DNA of 64,000 nucleotides from Acidihalobacter sp. (GCA_027013225.1 JALUXU010000057.1:1-64000); one strand, 5' to 3'. Positions 1 to 10,558 are shown, counted from the first letter of the stretch. The notes: generated by a model not told the origin, from the letters alone. Made by a program: numbers and translations.

Positions 1-16
1 TACGCCACGCCAGCCG

Positions 17-334
17 ATGTGCGTACTACCCATACGCCCATGGCGGAAGCAGCGTGACTTTTGTGCAAAACAGTGTCCAGACATTCAGGGGCTTTACAAG
101 CCGCCCACGGTAAGGCAATTCTGCCAGCGCTTGGCTAGGAAGGAGGGTTTTGGCTGTCCTCCGCCGTTGGCGGAATTTCGTGGTTTGTTCATCGATCTCG
201 GTGATCGCATTGAAGAGGTGTTGAGTGCTGATGATCAAGCTTCGGCGCAAGCACGGGAGCAGCTGATGGCCAAGGTTGAGGCTATGGGGCGCCTCATGCG
301 CCGTGCGATCGGGCGAAGCAGTTTGGTGGGGTGA
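17..334 (+). CDS. hypothetical ORF at window edge, 105 aa; may not be a real gene
   Basis: ORF track only; no recognisable motif; overlapping antisense ORF of similar size. Confidence 0.2.
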   Translation: MCVLPIRPWRKQRDFCAKQCPDIQGLYKPPTVRQFCQRLARKEGFGCPPPLAEFRGLFIDLGDRIEEVLSADDQASAQAREQLMAKVEAMGRLMRRAIGRSSLVG

Positions 335-528
335 AAACCAACCATTCAACGGGCTTCGAAATACGCCTGCCCCGAGCATTTTATTCGGTCGCCGATGGAA
401 TTTTATAAGGCGTCGATTAACTATCGTATTATTTATTCATCAGCAGGCAATAAAACCTACTCCGTGCAACGCTGCACGTCCCTCGGCATGTCCATTGCAT
501 CCTGAAAATTAACCACGCAACGACTTCA

Positions 529-837
529 TCAAGATTTATTACCGAAAGCCGAGGCGAGCCAGGCCATCGCGCCAAAAAACGCTAATTCTCCGGCGGGGAA
601 ATACCAAGCGAGGCTATGATGCCCGGTAAGAATGGAGATTGTCAGCAAAACTGCGGCGAGGATGAAGAGTTTGCCAATGAAGGCGAGCAGATTCCGCATC
701 CCTTGAGCGTCCAGGCGCTCAATCCAGGGGCCAAGTCCCAGTTGTTCGGCACGTTTCTTGGCTCCGGCCGGATCCAGCGCCACATAGGCGATGATGACCG
801 CGACCAGGGCGTTGATGATGTAAATAGCGGTGATCAT
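529..837 (-). CDS. small predicted membrane protein, 102 aa (MITAIYIINALVAVIIAYVALDPAGAKKRAEQ...)
   Basis: Internal ATG in the 529..1128 ORF; hydrophobic segments at N-terminus, middle and C-terminus. Confidence 0.6.
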   Translation of the reverse strand: MITAIYIINALVAVIIAYVALDPAGAKKRAEQLGLGPWIERLDAQGMRNLLAFIGKLFILAAVLLTISILTGHHSLAWYFPAGELAFFGAMAWLASAFGNKS

Positions 838-898
838 GGCGGAAGGTTGGGGCTTGGCATGAAGCGATAGGCGGCGGTCGATCATCCGCCTCGCCCGT

Positions 899-1225
899 TT
901 ATTGGCTGCTTTTGGGTATAGCCTTGACCGAATAGAACAGTTCTTCCTCGAGGATGTGAAACAGGCGGTCGATATTGGGGTGTTTTCCCGGCTTGGCGCG
1001 AGCCTCTTCGGTATGCTCGGCGAACAGATCCAGCCCTTCTTGGGCCGCCTTGGGTGTGATCCCTCCATGCTGAATGGCGAGGTGATAGTAAACAGCCAGT
1101 GCACCCCGGCTGCCTGGCTGGTTTTCAATCACTACTTCCGGCGCGTGACCGTCGCCATAGAGTTCCAATGCCGCGATGGCGTCGATGGAAGGCAGGTGTT
1201 TCAGATTTTCAGCAAAAGTGGGCAT
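899..1225 (-). CDS. DUF2322-like protein, 108 aa (…IENQPGSRGALAVYYHL…GLDLFAEHTEEARAKPGKHPNIDRLF…)
   Basis: Motif pattern recalled for the DUF2322 family; ATG at 1225 internal to ORF. Confidence 0.7.
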   Translation of the reverse strand: MPTFAENLKHLPSIDAIAALELYGDGHAPEVVIENQPGSRGALAVYYHLAIQHGGITPKAAQEGLDLFAEHTEEARAKPGKHPNIDRLFHILEEELFYSVKAIPKSSQ

Positions 1226-1258
1226 GGAAAAGATACCTGGATGATTTTTCCGCACATC

Positions 1259-2077
1259 TTATTCCGAAGGACAAAATTGCGTCCAGTCCTGCTCGGGATC
1301 ACCGAAAGCCAGAAAGTGAGGATTAAGTAAGGATTCCTTGGTGTTATAGCGCAAGTGTCGGCCATGGATATCGGTGAGCTGTCCGCCGGCTTCTTCCAGT
1401 ACGCACTGCGCGGCGGCTGTGTCCCATTCCGAAGTCAGCCCCAGACGGGGATAGAGATCGGCGCGGCCTTCGGCCACCATGCAGGTCTTTAAGGCGCTGC
1501 CCATGCTTATGAATTCGTGTTCACCAATGCGCTCGAGCAATTCGCTCAGATGCGGCCCCGCATGGGAGCGTGATCCGGCAATTACAGGTAGCGTGGGAGT
1601 TTTGCGCGTATGCATCGGATGGATCTGGCCGTCACGGTCGTGGCGGCGTGCGCCCAGACCTTTGGCCGCTTCATAGAGAATACCGAGAGCAGGGGCATAC
1701 ACCACTCCAAGTACCGGCTCGTGAGCATGGATAAGAGCGATATTGACGGTAAATTCGCCATTGCGCTTAATGAATTCACGGGTGCCGTCCAGAGGATCGA
1801 TAAGCCAGTACGTTTGCCATTTCGAACGCTCTGCATACGGAATGGATTCTGATTCTTCTGAAAGCGTGGGATAAGTGGGTTTGATTTCGCTCAGCCGTTC
1901 GAGAATGATCCGGTGGGCGGCGTAATCGGCAGCGGTTACCGGCGTTTTGTCCTCTTTTTGGGCGATTCCAAGATCGGCTTGCTCATAGATTTCCATAATC
2001 GCACGGCCAGCCTTTGTGGCGGCTTCGATGACCATTGGGAGGAGTGTTTTCAGTTTTTCGGAGTCAAAATCACTCAT
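1259..2077 (-). CDS. cysQ: 3'(2'),5'-bisphosphate nucleotidase CysQ
   Basis: Inositol-phosphatase superfamily motifs (EESE, WLIDPLDGTREFI, WDTAAAQCVLEEAGG). Confidence 0.9.
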   Translation of the reverse strand: MSDFDSEKLKTLLPMVIEAATKAGRAIMEIYEQADLGIAQKEDKTPVTAADYAAHRIILERLSEIKPTYPTLSEESESIPYAERSKWQTYWLIDPLDGTREFIKRNGEFTVNIALIHAHEPVLGVVYAPALGILYEAAKGLGARRHDRDGQIHPMHTRKTPTLPVIAGSRSHAGPHLSELLERIGEHEFISMGSALKTCMVAEGRADLYPRLGLTSEWDTAAAQCVLEEAGGQLTDIHGRHLRYNTKESLLNPHFLAFGDPEQDWTQFCPSE

Positions 2078-2625
2078 GAAGGCTTCCTGGACAAATGTTC
2101 TCGAACCAGATAAAGGGCGGCCAGAGAGCGCGCCTCGGTAAAATCATCGCGTGCAACGAGGGTATCAATGGCATTCAGCGGCCAGGGGACCACCTCGATT
2201 TCTTCGGGTTCATCGCCGGGCCAGCGTTCTGGATAGAGATCCTCGGCAAGTACGATATGGGTGCGGTGGCTCATGTAGCCCGGGGCGATGCTGAGTTCCG
2301 TGAGGCGTTTCAGCGAACGGCTGCCATAGCCGATTTCTTCCTTGATTTCCCGATTGGCGGCTTCGAGGATATCTTCTTCGGCCTCGATCTTCCCTTTGGG
2401 AAGGCCTAGTTCATGGCGGTCACTGCCTGCGGCATACTCGCGAATTAGAAGAACCGTTTGGGGGTTAAGCAAGGGAACGATTAACACAGCGCCGCGTCCG
2501 CTGCCGACAAGACGTTCGTATTCGACGCGGTTGCCATTTGCGAATTCTAGCTCGACAGCCTCGATGCGAAAAAGTCGACTCTGAGCGACGATGCGGTTGC
2601 CGAGCAGGCGCGGTTTTTCAGACAT
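2074..2625 (-). CDS. nudE: ADP compounds hydrolase NudE (Nudix)
   Basis: Nudix box GKIEAEEDILEAANREIKEEIGYG; 4-nt overlap with cysQ. Confidence 0.88.
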   Translation of the reverse strand: MSEKPRLLGNRIVAQSRLFRIEAVELEFANGNRVEYERLVGSGRGAVLIVPLLNPQTVLLIREYAAGSDRHELGLPKGKIEAEEDILEAANREIKEEIGYGSRSLKRLTELSIAPGYMSHRTHIVLAEDLYPERWPGDEPEEIEVVPWPLNAIDTLVARDDFTEARSLAALYLVREHLSRKPS

Positions 2626-2703
2626 ACAAAAAAGGTATGCACATGGTGTCTGCAGACTGCAAATCTGACAAGAAATGGTCTCTTGATTTCACGAGGTGAG
2701 GCG

Positions 2704-3486
2704 TTAATCGAACCATATTGCCGTAGGGTAACGCACTACCATTACTCTGTCGCCTTTGCTCCAGGTGTGTACCCAGCCTTGCGCGGTTATCACCCGGCCT
2801 TTGAGTTTGGTAAAATCCATGGTTTGGAAGTACCGTAAATCGGCGTTCGGGATCCTGATCGCCATCTTGTTTTCAAGATCAATCCAGCGCGCATGGCGGC
2901 TTTGACCTGCATGCACCACCCGGGCGCGTATCACGTAGAAACCATCGGCTTTCACCGGAAGCATACGAGGTGGATAGGGTTGATACCGTGATAGAGACCA
3001 AAGGCCAATCTTTCTTTTGCGCGCATACTGTTCTTGAGAGGCGTAGCAGTTTGCGTTCCAAACGTTTGGAGGCACGACAAGAGCGGTTGCCAGGCCATTG
3101 TGAAGTAAATAAGCGCTCACACTGGTACCATCCGGAAGGAACAAATGCGCCAATGTGCGGTGGTAATGGTCTTTCCTAGCCTTTCCGTAGCGCAATCCGA
3201 CGCGATCATGGCTGCGGGACAACAGGGATATCAGCGCTTTTCTGGCGGCGGTTGCATAGGGTTGGGAAGGCTTTCCACGGCGTCCGATTTCAGGGGTGTC
3301 GATACCTATCAGGCGCACATGACGCCCATCCCCGAGTATGACGGTGTCGCCATCGATGACATGGGCAACGCGCGCAGTCGAATCTATGCGTCCGTTTGGA
3401 CAATCATTGGCGCTGGCTGGATGGAAAACAAAAAGGGCGCATACAATGAGCGCCCTGGAAATCCATCGAGCCGCAACCACCTTCAC
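2704..3486 (-). CDS. thermonuclease (SNase-like) family protein with signal peptide
   Basis: …[27 protein letters not shown]… ; likely GTG start overlapping the rpmE stop. Confidence 0.85.
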   Translation of the reverse strand: MKVVAARWISRALIVCALFVFHPASANDCPNGRIDSTARVAHVIDGDTVILGDGRHVRLIGIDTPEIGRRGKPSQPYATAARKALISLLSRSHDRVGLRYGKARKDHYHRTLAHLFLPDGTSVSAYLLHNGLATALVVPPNVWNANCYASQEQYARKRKIGLWSLSRYQPYPPRMLPVKADGFYVIRARVVHAGQSRHARWIDLENKMAIRIPNADLRYFQTMDFTKLKGRVITAQGWVHTWSKGDRVMVVRYPTAIWFD

Positions 3487-3686
3487 ATACCGTAACGGCG
3501 GCGGAATTTGTCGACTTGGCCCGCGGAATCGACGATCTTCTGCTTGCCAGTATAGAACGGATGGCATTGTGAGCAGACCTCGATATGCAGCTCGTTCTTG
3601 GGATAGGTGGAGCGGGTTTTGAATGTGTTGCCGCAGCTGCAGGTCACGGTGATTTCGTGATAATCGGGATGAATGCCAGCTTTCAT
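3483..3686 (-). CDS. rpmE: 50S ribosomal protein L31
   Basis: [27 protein letters not shown]…[13 protein letters not shown]. Confidence 0.95.
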   Translation of the reverse strand: MKAGIHPDYHEITVTCSCGNTFKTRSTYPKNELHIEVCSQCHPFYTGKQKIVDSAGQVDKFRRRYGM

Positions 3687-3889
3687 GATGTTTTTCCTCA
3701 AAAACGCTTTCACAGAAGCGCTTGTATCGAGATGTCGTAAGGGGCGAGGGTCGCCGAAGGGATAGAAATTCTACAGATACCCAACTGGGGAGGCAATGCC
3801 CTCAAGAATAAAATCAAAGTGAACGGGAAAAACACTTCGTTTCCTGGCCGTGGCTCGAATGAAAGTGCGACTGATGGCGGGTGTATCTG

Positions 3890-4138
3890 TGTGCATAAGG
3901 CATTGAGATTTCTCCGGCTTTAGGTTCGTCCACATGAACTGTGGATAACTTTGTGGAAGAACTGCGGGAAAGTAAGCTAACTTGGCATTGGAATTGATAA
4001 ATATCAAATTTGCTCGTTTTGTGACCAACATCCCAACATATTGATTCCCAAGTTGATTGTTGTTGTCAATCAGAGTCGGGTTCAAGATTTTTTTCGGGAT
4101 GCCAAATGGCTGGCGGCGATAGGTTCACGTGTGCATAA
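3890..4138 (+). promoter_or_regulatory. cluster of three DnaA-box-like 9-mers (TGTGCATAA 3890-3898, TGTGGATAA 3940-3948, TGTGCATAA 4130-4138)
   Basis: Each is the complement of TTATNCACA; all in the same orientation in the rpmE upstream intergenic region. Confidence 0.5.
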
Positions 4139-4199
4139 GATTATGTTTGTTAGGATGTAGATCCCTGTGGCTGATTTCCATTCCTTCCAAGAGGTGAGT

Positions 4200-4421
4200 A
4201 TGTCTGATTTGACTCCGGATTATCCGATAAGCGAATTGAAAACCATTTATCGTGTGCTTCATGCGGCTTTGCCGGAAAACCCAGAGTTGATGGATTCGGG
4301 TTTCTTGGGAGATTTGCAACGATGTCTGCAAAAGCAGGCTGCCAGGGAGGGGGTCGATGTCTCACTTCACGCCCAATGGGCTGCGTGGCTGGGCTATGAC
4401 AGTAAGCTCCAGGGGCTATAG
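4200..4421 (+). CDS. small hypothetical protein, 73 aa (MSDLTPDYPISELKTIYRVLHAALPENPELMDSGFLGDLQ…)
   Basis: ATG preceded by GAGGTG; plausible composition. Confidence 0.6.
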   Translation: MSDLTPDYPISELKTIYRVLHAALPENPELMDSGFLGDLQRCLQKQAAREGVDVSLHAQWAAWLGYDSKLQGL

Positions 4422-4488
4422 TTGATAGTAAGATAGCGGCCAATCTAGGCCAAAATCGAACAGGCCCTTGAAGCGGGTGAGTTATCGG

Positions 4489-5673
4489 TCAATGGCGGCT
4501 GGTTCGGCGTAATTCCTGCACCAATTCGCGTTCCAGAGATCCAAGTTCGTCGATCCGATCCTGAGCAATTTGGCTCAGCCAGGCGCTGGCCTGCTCTCGT
4601 TTGCGGGCAAAATACTTGAGAATGAATTCCTCGGATTTGAGCATGAATTGAATGGCGTCCTTGGGATTGACTTGAATGAAGGGGTTGGCCGCAATCTGGC
4701 GGGCGGCGTCTTCCTGAGACATGCAGTAATGATTGAGCAATGAATAGAGCGCTGTCCTTGATTGTGTGAGTAGTTCGCGCAGGAATTGGCGCGTTTGCGG
4801 ATGCAGGCTGGCGTCGACGACCGCATCGAGCCAAGCGGTCAGCTCTGTTTCAGAAATGACAACTTCAGTCGTTTTGATGTCGGTCACAAGACGTGTGATT
4901 TGCCCTTTGATCCGCTCTTTTTGTTCCGAATGCTGCTTGCGATGAAATGTTCTCGCCAATAGCCCTTGGGCAGACAGGTTTTGCAGATCCCGATTGAGTT
5001 CCTGGAGCTGGAGGCGAAGGGTTTCGCGCTTTTCCAGCATTGATTCGACATGCTTGCGTTTTAGCCTCATCTCCTGGCGAGCCAGTTGCAAGCGGACGGT
5101 AAAAAAGTGGCCAAGTAATCGATCAAGTTCGTTGATTGCTTGTTTGAGTCTGTTTTTCGCTTCTAGCACGGGAGGTAATAATCGCGCCTCTGATGGTGTG
5201 TTTTCCTCAAGCAGAACAAGCATCCGCCTATCTTTGCCCTGCTCCATTCGCACGTCGATGAGCAAGTCGCTCAACCGCTTGATTTGTGACGAAAGCTGCC
5301 TGATATTCAGTTTCCCCTCGCCGCGCGCCGCCTTTTGTCGCGCGGCGATCAGCTCCATTACTTTGCTGCGAAATACGCGCACGTTGGCGGTTTGACCTGC
5401 CTGGTGGGATTGATCGATGGCGGTAATGATTTCTTCACCGAGGTCACGTTGCAAACGCATGCGCATGGAGAGCTGGTATGCATTGGCCTCCATGATCAGG
5501 GTTTCAACGGCGTTCCTGGAATAGAACGGGGCCTCATCGGCGATATCTGCAGGGATGTTGTCAGGCAGCTTTTCGACCGGCAGCGACTTGATGGCTTCGG
5601 CTGGAAGTTCGCGGATGAGTTTGTGCAGCATTTCCAGACTGATGGAAGGCTGTTCGCGAATATCGTTTTTCAT
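4489..5673 (-). CDS. uncharacterised coiled-coil-rich protein, 394 aa
   Basis: Long ORF with heptad-like charged/Leu segments; no family recognised. Confidence 0.75.
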   Translation of the reverse strand: MKNDIREQPSISLEMLHKLIRELPAEAIKSLPVEKLPDNIPADIADEAPFYSRNAVETLIMEANAYQLSMRMRLQRDLGEEIITAIDQSHQAGQTANVRVFRSKVMELIAARQKAARGEGKLNIRQLSSQIKRLSDLLIDVRMEQGKDRRMLVLLEENTPSEARLLPPVLEAKNRLKQAINELDRLLGHFFTVRLQLARQEMRLKRKHVESMLEKRETLRLQLQELNRDLQNLSAQGLLARTFHRKQHSEQKERIKGQITRLVTDIKTTEVVISETELTAWLDAVVDASLHPQTRQFLRELLTQSRTALYSLLNHYCMSQEDAARQIAANPFIQVNPKDAIQFMLKSEEFILKYFARKREQASAWLSQIAQDRIDELGSLERELVQELRRTSRH

Positions 5674-5700
5674 AACGCCCTCCTTCGCGGTATTCGGCGT

Positions 5701-6783
5701 TTAGGCGTTGCCGGAGCCAAGCACGTCGCGTTTCAGGGCGGCTGCGAATTCGAGCATTCTCTGGGTTGAGCGCAGCGCCTTGAGACGAATGGATTCCTCA
5801 ACCTGGATTTCATTCTCTCCTGTTTCTAATACATGCAGCAGGTTATGCAATCCATTCATGGCCATCCAGGGGCAATGCGCACAACTCCGGCATGTAGCAC
5901 CATGCCCCGCAGTCGGCGCTTCGATGAGGCGCTTGTTTCCAGCCGCCTCGCGCATTTTGTGGAATATTCCCTTATCCGTTGCGACGATGAATTCGGGGTG
6001 AGGCAGCTCGCGCACGGCTTCGATGAGTTGGGAGGTGGAGCCTACCCGATCAGCGAGGTTGATGACCGCTGCGGGCGATTCGGGGTGCACCAGAATGGCC
6101 GCGTCGGGATGAATCGTCTTGAGCTGACGCAAGGCTCTGGCCTTGAATTCGTCATGTACTACGCAGGCTGCGTTCCACAGCAACATATCCGCGCCAGTCT
6201 CCTGGCGGATGTAATTGCCTAGATGCCGGTCCGGTGCCCAGATGATTTTGTGTCCCTGGCGATGCAGGTGTTCGACCAAGCGTACAGCGATACTGGAGGT
6301 GACCACATAATCTGCACGCGCCTTGACTTCTGCGCTGGTGTTGGAATAGACGACCACGGTGCGATCGGGATGCGCATCACAAAAGGCGATGAAGTCGTTG
6401 GCCGGACATTCAAGATCCAGGGAGCATTCGGCTTCCAGGGTGGGCATCAGCACGCGTTTTTCCGGATTGAGTATTTTTGCAGTCTCTCCCATGAAACGTA
6501 CGCCGGCTACAACTAGGGTGCCCGCGGGATGCTGGTGCCCAAATCGGGCCATATCGAGAGAGTCCGAGACATAGCCGCCGGTTTCTTCTGCCAGAGACTG
6601 CAATTCTTCATCCACATAATAGTGAGCGACCAGAACGGCGTCTTTTTGCTTGAGCAAGATTTTGATGCGGTCGATGAGGGCTTCGCGTTGGTGAGGAGAA
6701 TAGTGAGGGCGAGCGTTATCGATGGTACGCGTCAGCGGGATATTGATGACGGGCGGTGAAGGGGGGGTGTCGATGGCTTTCAT
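5701..6783 (-). CDS. nadA: quinolinate synthase NadA
   Basis: [60 protein letters not shown]. Confidence 0.95.
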   Translation of the reverse strand: MKAIDTPPSPPVINIPLTRTIDNARPHYSPHQREALIDRIKILLKQKDAVLVAHYYVDEELQSLAEETGGYVSDSLDMARFGHQHPAGTLVVAGVRFMGETAKILNPEKRVLMPTLEAECSLDLECPANDFIAFCDAHPDRTVVVYSNTSAEVKARADYVVTSSIAVRLVEHLHRQGHKIIWAPDRHLGNYIRQETGADMLLWNAACVVHDEFKARALRQLKTIHPDAAILVHPESPAAVINLADRVGSTSQLIEAVRELPHPEFIVATDKGIFHKMREAAGNKRLIEAPTAGHGATCRSCAHCPWMAMNGLHNLLHVLETGENEIQVEESIRLKALRSTQRMLEFAAALKRDVLGSGNA

Positions 6784-6833
6784 TGATCGATGGCCCTGGT
6801 TACGATATGGCACATCTGTGTGTTTATATCACA

Positions 6834-6849
6834 AGTATGCCTGCATACT
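6834..6849. promoter_or_regulatory. 16-nt perfect palindrome AGTATGCCTGCATACT upstream of nadA
   Basis: Direct inspection: AGTATGC-CT-GCATACT. Confidence 0.35.
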
Positions 6850-7128
6850 ACGCACGCTTCGTCTATAAGACTATGCTGAGAAGAAATAATTTACTTTCCA
6901 ATTCGAGTATAAGACAAGTGATGGCGAATTTGTCTTTGGTCGAGATCGGCACCTTTTTAAAAAATCCTTCCATTGGTGAGAAAGGGGGCTGCCAAGGGCT
7001 CTGAGCGCCGCCGACGCGCCCGACGGCCAGGGCAGGCCGAAATGATACGATAAGATCTGCGCAATGCATGAATTCGACCGGCGATCCTCCTCGACAACGC
7101 ACCTTGATGAATAAGGCAGGGTTTTTTG

Positions 7129-7767
7129 ATGCATGATTTTTCGTATGCAGACGCATTACGCACGTTGGTTGCTTTGCTGGCGATCGTGAACCCTTTCGGC
7201 GCGGTACCGATTTTCATTGCGGTCACGGCCGATGAGAGTCCTTTGCAGCGTCACGGGACTGCCCGCATGACAGCCCTTGCAGTAGGGATCACGTTGCTGG
7301 TTGCGGCCTACCTGGGGCAGATGATTTTGGATCTTTTCGGCATCAATATAAATGCTTTCCGCGTTGGCGGCGGATTGCTGATCCTGCTAATGGCGATCAA
7401 GATGTTGCAAGGGCGTCCCAACGAGGCTCGCCATACGCCGGTGGAGACAGAAGAAGGCGTCAGCAAAGAGGACGTCGCTGTAGTGCCGCTGGCTATCCCC
7501 TTGCTGGCGGGCCCCGGCAGCATTTCCACAGTGATCATTGCAGCACAGAATGCCCACGGTGTTTTGCCCTGGGCGGTTCTGACCGCAGATATCGTGGTTG
7601 TAGCCATTGTGGTATTTCTTACCTTGCGCATTGCCGTGCCTTTGTCGGCGCGTCTAGGCCAATCCGGCATACGTATCGCCACCCGGATACTGGGGCTGTT
7701 GCTCGCGGCGATCGCCATGCAGTTCATCACTGTTGGCCTTAAAGGTCTGTTGCCGGGATTGGCGTGA
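7129..7767 (+). CDS. MarC family integral membrane protein
   Basis: LVALLAIVNPFGAVPIFIAVTADES…GININAFRVGGGLLILLMAIKML…PLAIPLLAGPGSISTVI. Confidence 0.88.
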   Translation: MHDFSYADALRTLVALLAIVNPFGAVPIFIAVTADESPLQRHGTARMTALAVGITLLVAAYLGQMILDLFGININAFRVGGGLLILLMAIKMLQGRPNEARHTPVETEEGVSKEDVAVVPLAIPLLAGPGSISTVIIAAQNAHGVLPWAVLTADIVVVAIVVFLTLRIAVPLSARLGQSGIRIATRILGLLLAAIAMQFITVGLKGLLPGLA

Positions 7768-7776
7768 GACGGCACC

Positions 7777-10470
7777 TTATCCGTGGCTACTCAAGAAACG
7801 TAAGACCCTCTGGATTTGGGGATCTTGAGGATCGGGGCGAATGGAAAAGCCGAGCCTTGAAACGAGGTTAAGCATGGGTTGGTTGCGGGTGAAAACTTCT
7901 CCCTCCATCTGCCGCAGGCCGCGCATGTGGGCGATGCGCAAGAGCTGTTCCATCAGGTGAGTGCCGATGCCTTTGCCCTGCCATTCATCAGCGACCACGA
8001 GAGCAAATTCACAGCTTTCGCCATCCGGATTGGTGATGTAGCGGGCGACGCCAATCTCGATGTTCTTTCCATCCTGCTGGGTCACAGCAATGAGGGCCAT
8101 TTCCCGGTCGTAGTCGATCTGGGTGAAACGCGCCAGCATCTCGGGGGTGAGTTCGTTCAGGGTTTGCCGGAAGCGGAAGTATTTGCTCTCTTCCGACAGC
8201 CCCTTGACGAAGTTCTGTTCTACTTCGGCGTCTTCTGGCCTGATCGGCCGTACAACGATATTGGTGCCGTCGGCAAGCTGCCAGTGCTGAATCAGCTGCG
8301 AAGGATAAGGGTGGATCGCCATGTGCTCATAGGGATCAGGTCCTGTGGGTGCGGCTGATATGGCAAGGCGCGCGTCCACTGCAACTGCATTCTGGTCGGT
8401 GGCAATCAATGGATTGATATCCATTTCCACGATTTCCGGCAATTCACAGACCATTTCTGAAACGCGCAACAACACGCGTTTGAGCGCTTCATGATCAATG
8501 GGGGGCAGGTTCCTGAAATGATCGAGCAAGTGAGCGACGCGGGTGCGCGCGATCATGGATTCGATCAGATTTAGATTGAGTGGAGGCAAGGCAATCGCTC
8601 GGTCACGCAGCACTTCGATTTGCGTGCCGCCGGCGCCAAAGGTAATGGCGGGTCCGAAAACTGGGTCACGTATTACCCCGATGAACAATTCTCTGCCGTT
8701 GCGCATATCCGCCATTTTTTCTACGGTTACCCCCTCTATTTCGACTTGAGGATAATGTTTTTTTACCGCTTCCATGATTTCGTGGTAAGTGGTGCGAACG
8801 CCTTGGCCTGAGCGAATATTCAGCCGCACGCCGCCCACGTCGGATTTATGGGAGATGTTTTTTGCGGCGATCTTCATCGCCACCGGCAGGCCAAGCGACT
8901 CGGCGGCGATCAAGGCTTCATTAGCACTGTGAGCCAGCATCGTTGGCATGACCGGAATGCGAAATGCCGTGAGTACGGCCTTGGATGCGAGTGTCGTCAA
9001 TTGTTTTCGGCCTTTGCTCAACGCCTCTTCTATGATCATGCGCGCGCCGTCGACGTCTGGATCCGAATTTTCCGCCACAGAACCCGGTACCTGCATCAGC
9101 AGCTTTTGATTGTGCTTGTAGCGTGCCAGAGCGGCGAAGGCTTCTATGGCGGCTTCCGGGGTGTGGAAATAGGGGATATGTGCTGCGGCGAACTTGTTCC
9201 AGGCGGGCGTTACCTGTTTTTCTCCCATCCAACAGGTCAGCACGGTTTTTTCTCGGTGCACGGTCTCGATAACGGCATCGGCGCTACCGCTCGGGTCGGT
9301 CATGCCTTGCGGCGTGAGCATGACCAGGACGGCATCGACCGCAGGATCCATCAAGGTGATCTCCAAAGCTTTGGCATAGCGATTGGGGTCGGCGTCGCCG
9401 AGAATGTCCACAGGGTTGGCGCGAGGCCATTGCGCAGGCAGGATCTGATCCAGCTTTTCTATCGTTTGTTTCGACAGCTCGGCAAGGGTCAGACGCATGT
9501 CCTGAGCATGATCGGTCGCCAGCACCGCGGGGCCGCCGGCGTTGCTCAAAATGGCCAGCCTATCGCCATGCAAGTGAGGGTGATTGGCCAAAATCTGTGC
9601 AGCCGAAAAGAGTTGTTCGACTGTATAGGTGCGGACTGCTCCGGCGCGCTCAAGAGCAGCGTCGAATACATCATCCTCCCCCATAAGTGCACCGGTATGG
9701 GAGCTGGCTGCCCGCGATCCGGCGGGATGGCGTCCTGATTTGATCACGATGACAGGCTTTATGCGCGCCGCCGCGCGCAGAGCGCTGATAAATCGCCGCG
9801 CATCCTTTATTCCTTCGACATAGAGCAGAATGCTGCGGGTTTTTCCGTCGAAAGTCATAAAGTCCAGGATATCGCCGAAATTTAAATCGGCGGCATCACC
9901 CAAGGAAATTACAGCGGAGAAGCCGATTTTCTTCGGCTCGGCCCAGTCCAGTATCGCCGTGCACAATGCCCCGGATTGGGAAATCAGCGCCAGGTCGCCC
10001 GGCTGCGCTTGGTTTTTGCCGAACGTGAGGTTGAGTCCCAAATGGGGGCGGATTAGCCCCAGGCAGTTGGGACCTAGAATGCGTATGCCGTAATGCCGGG
10101 CGATTTCCAGCATTTCTTCCTGCAAGTGTTTACCTTCTTGACCCTCTTCGCTAAAACCTGCGGAGATAACGATGGCGGCGGCAATGCCATGTTCGCCGCA
10201 CGCATGGATCACGCCCGGCACCGTGTGCGCCGGTGTGGCGATCACGGCCACATCGATAGGCGTCTTGATGTCGTTGACACTCGCGTAGCAACGATTGCTA
10301 CCTAGTTTTTGATATTTTGGATTGACTGGATAGATTTTTCCCCGATAGCCTGCTTCAAAAAGATTTTTCAGCAACAGGGTGCCGACGGAATCCGGGTTGT
10401 CGCTGGCGCCGATGATGGCCACGGTCTGGGCCGAAAACAAGGTTTCCAATGAATGATGTGCGTTGCTCAT
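7777..10470 (-). CDS. bifunctional NDP-forming acyl-CoA synthetase-like / GNAT N-acetyltransferase (Pat/PatZ-like)
   Basis: VAIIGASDNPDSVGTLLLKNL, ILGPNCLGLIRP, LISQSGALCTA; C-terminal GNAT EWQGKGIGTHLMEQL. Confidence 0.9.
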   Translation of the reverse strand: MSNAHHSLETLFSAQTVAIIGASDNPDSVGTLLLKNLFEAGYRGKIYPVNPKYQKLGSNRCYASVNDIKTPIDVAVIATPAHTVPGVIHACGEHGIAAAIVISAGFSEEGQEGKHLQEEMLEIARHYGIRILGPNCLGLIRPHLGLNLTFGKNQAQPGDLALISQSGALCTAILDWAEPKKIGFSAVISLGDAADLNFGDILDFMTFDGKTRSILLYVEGIKDARRFISALRAAARIKPVIVIKSGRHPAGSRAASSHTGALMGEDDVFDAALERAGAVRTYTVEQLFSAAQILANHPHLHGDRLAILSNAGGPAVLATDHAQDMRLTLAELSKQTIEKLDQILPAQWPRANPVDILGDADPNRYAKALEITLMDPAVDAVLVMLTPQGMTDPSGSADAVIETVHREKTVLTCWMGEKQVTPAWNKFAAAHIPYFHTPEAAIEAFAALARYKHNQKLLMQVPGSVAENSDPDVDGARMIIEEALSKGRKQLTTLASKAVLTAFRIPVMPTMLAHSANEALIAAESLGLPVAMKIAAKNISHKSDVGGVRLNIRSGQGVRTTYHEIMEAVKKHYPQVEIEGVTVEKMADMRNGRELFIGVIRDPVFGPAITFGAGGTQIEVLRDRAIALPPLNLNLIESMIARTRVAHLLDHFRNLPPIDHEALKRVLLRVSEMVCELPEIVEMDINPLIATDQNAVAVDARLAISAAPTGPDPYEHMAIHPYPSQLIQHWQLADGTNIVVRPIRPEDAEVEQNFVKGLSEESKYFRFRQTLNELTPEMLARFTQIDYDREMALIAVTQQDGKNIEIGVARYITNPDGESCEFALVVADEWQGKGIGTHLMEQLLRIAHMRGLRQMEGEVFTRNQPMLNLVSRLGFSIRPDPQDPQIQRVLRFLSSHG

Positions 10471-10558
10471 CGTCTGTGTGCGTTGCTGGGGTTCGTTTGC
10501 TCATGATACGCCAACAACAGTCATGGGAAGGATCGAACCGCCAGCAAGCGTTTTGCCC

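Noticed and set aside
1-54. Frame-1 tail YATPADVRTTHTPMAEAA* as the end of an upstream gene
   Set aside because: Too short to assign; may be a C-terminus truncated by the window edge but not supportable.
3771-4085. 104-aa - ORF upstream of rpmE
   Set aside because: No recognisable motif, AT-rich, overlaps the DnaA-box cluster; probably non-coding.
6863-7226. Overlapping - ORFs of 87-97 aa between nadA and the marC-type gene
   Set aside because: Multiple frames with similar-sized ORFs, no motif, no convincing RBS; treated as intergenic.
8848-9738. 296-aa + ORF
   Set aside because: Antisense to the patZ-like gene, which has convincing motifs across its length.
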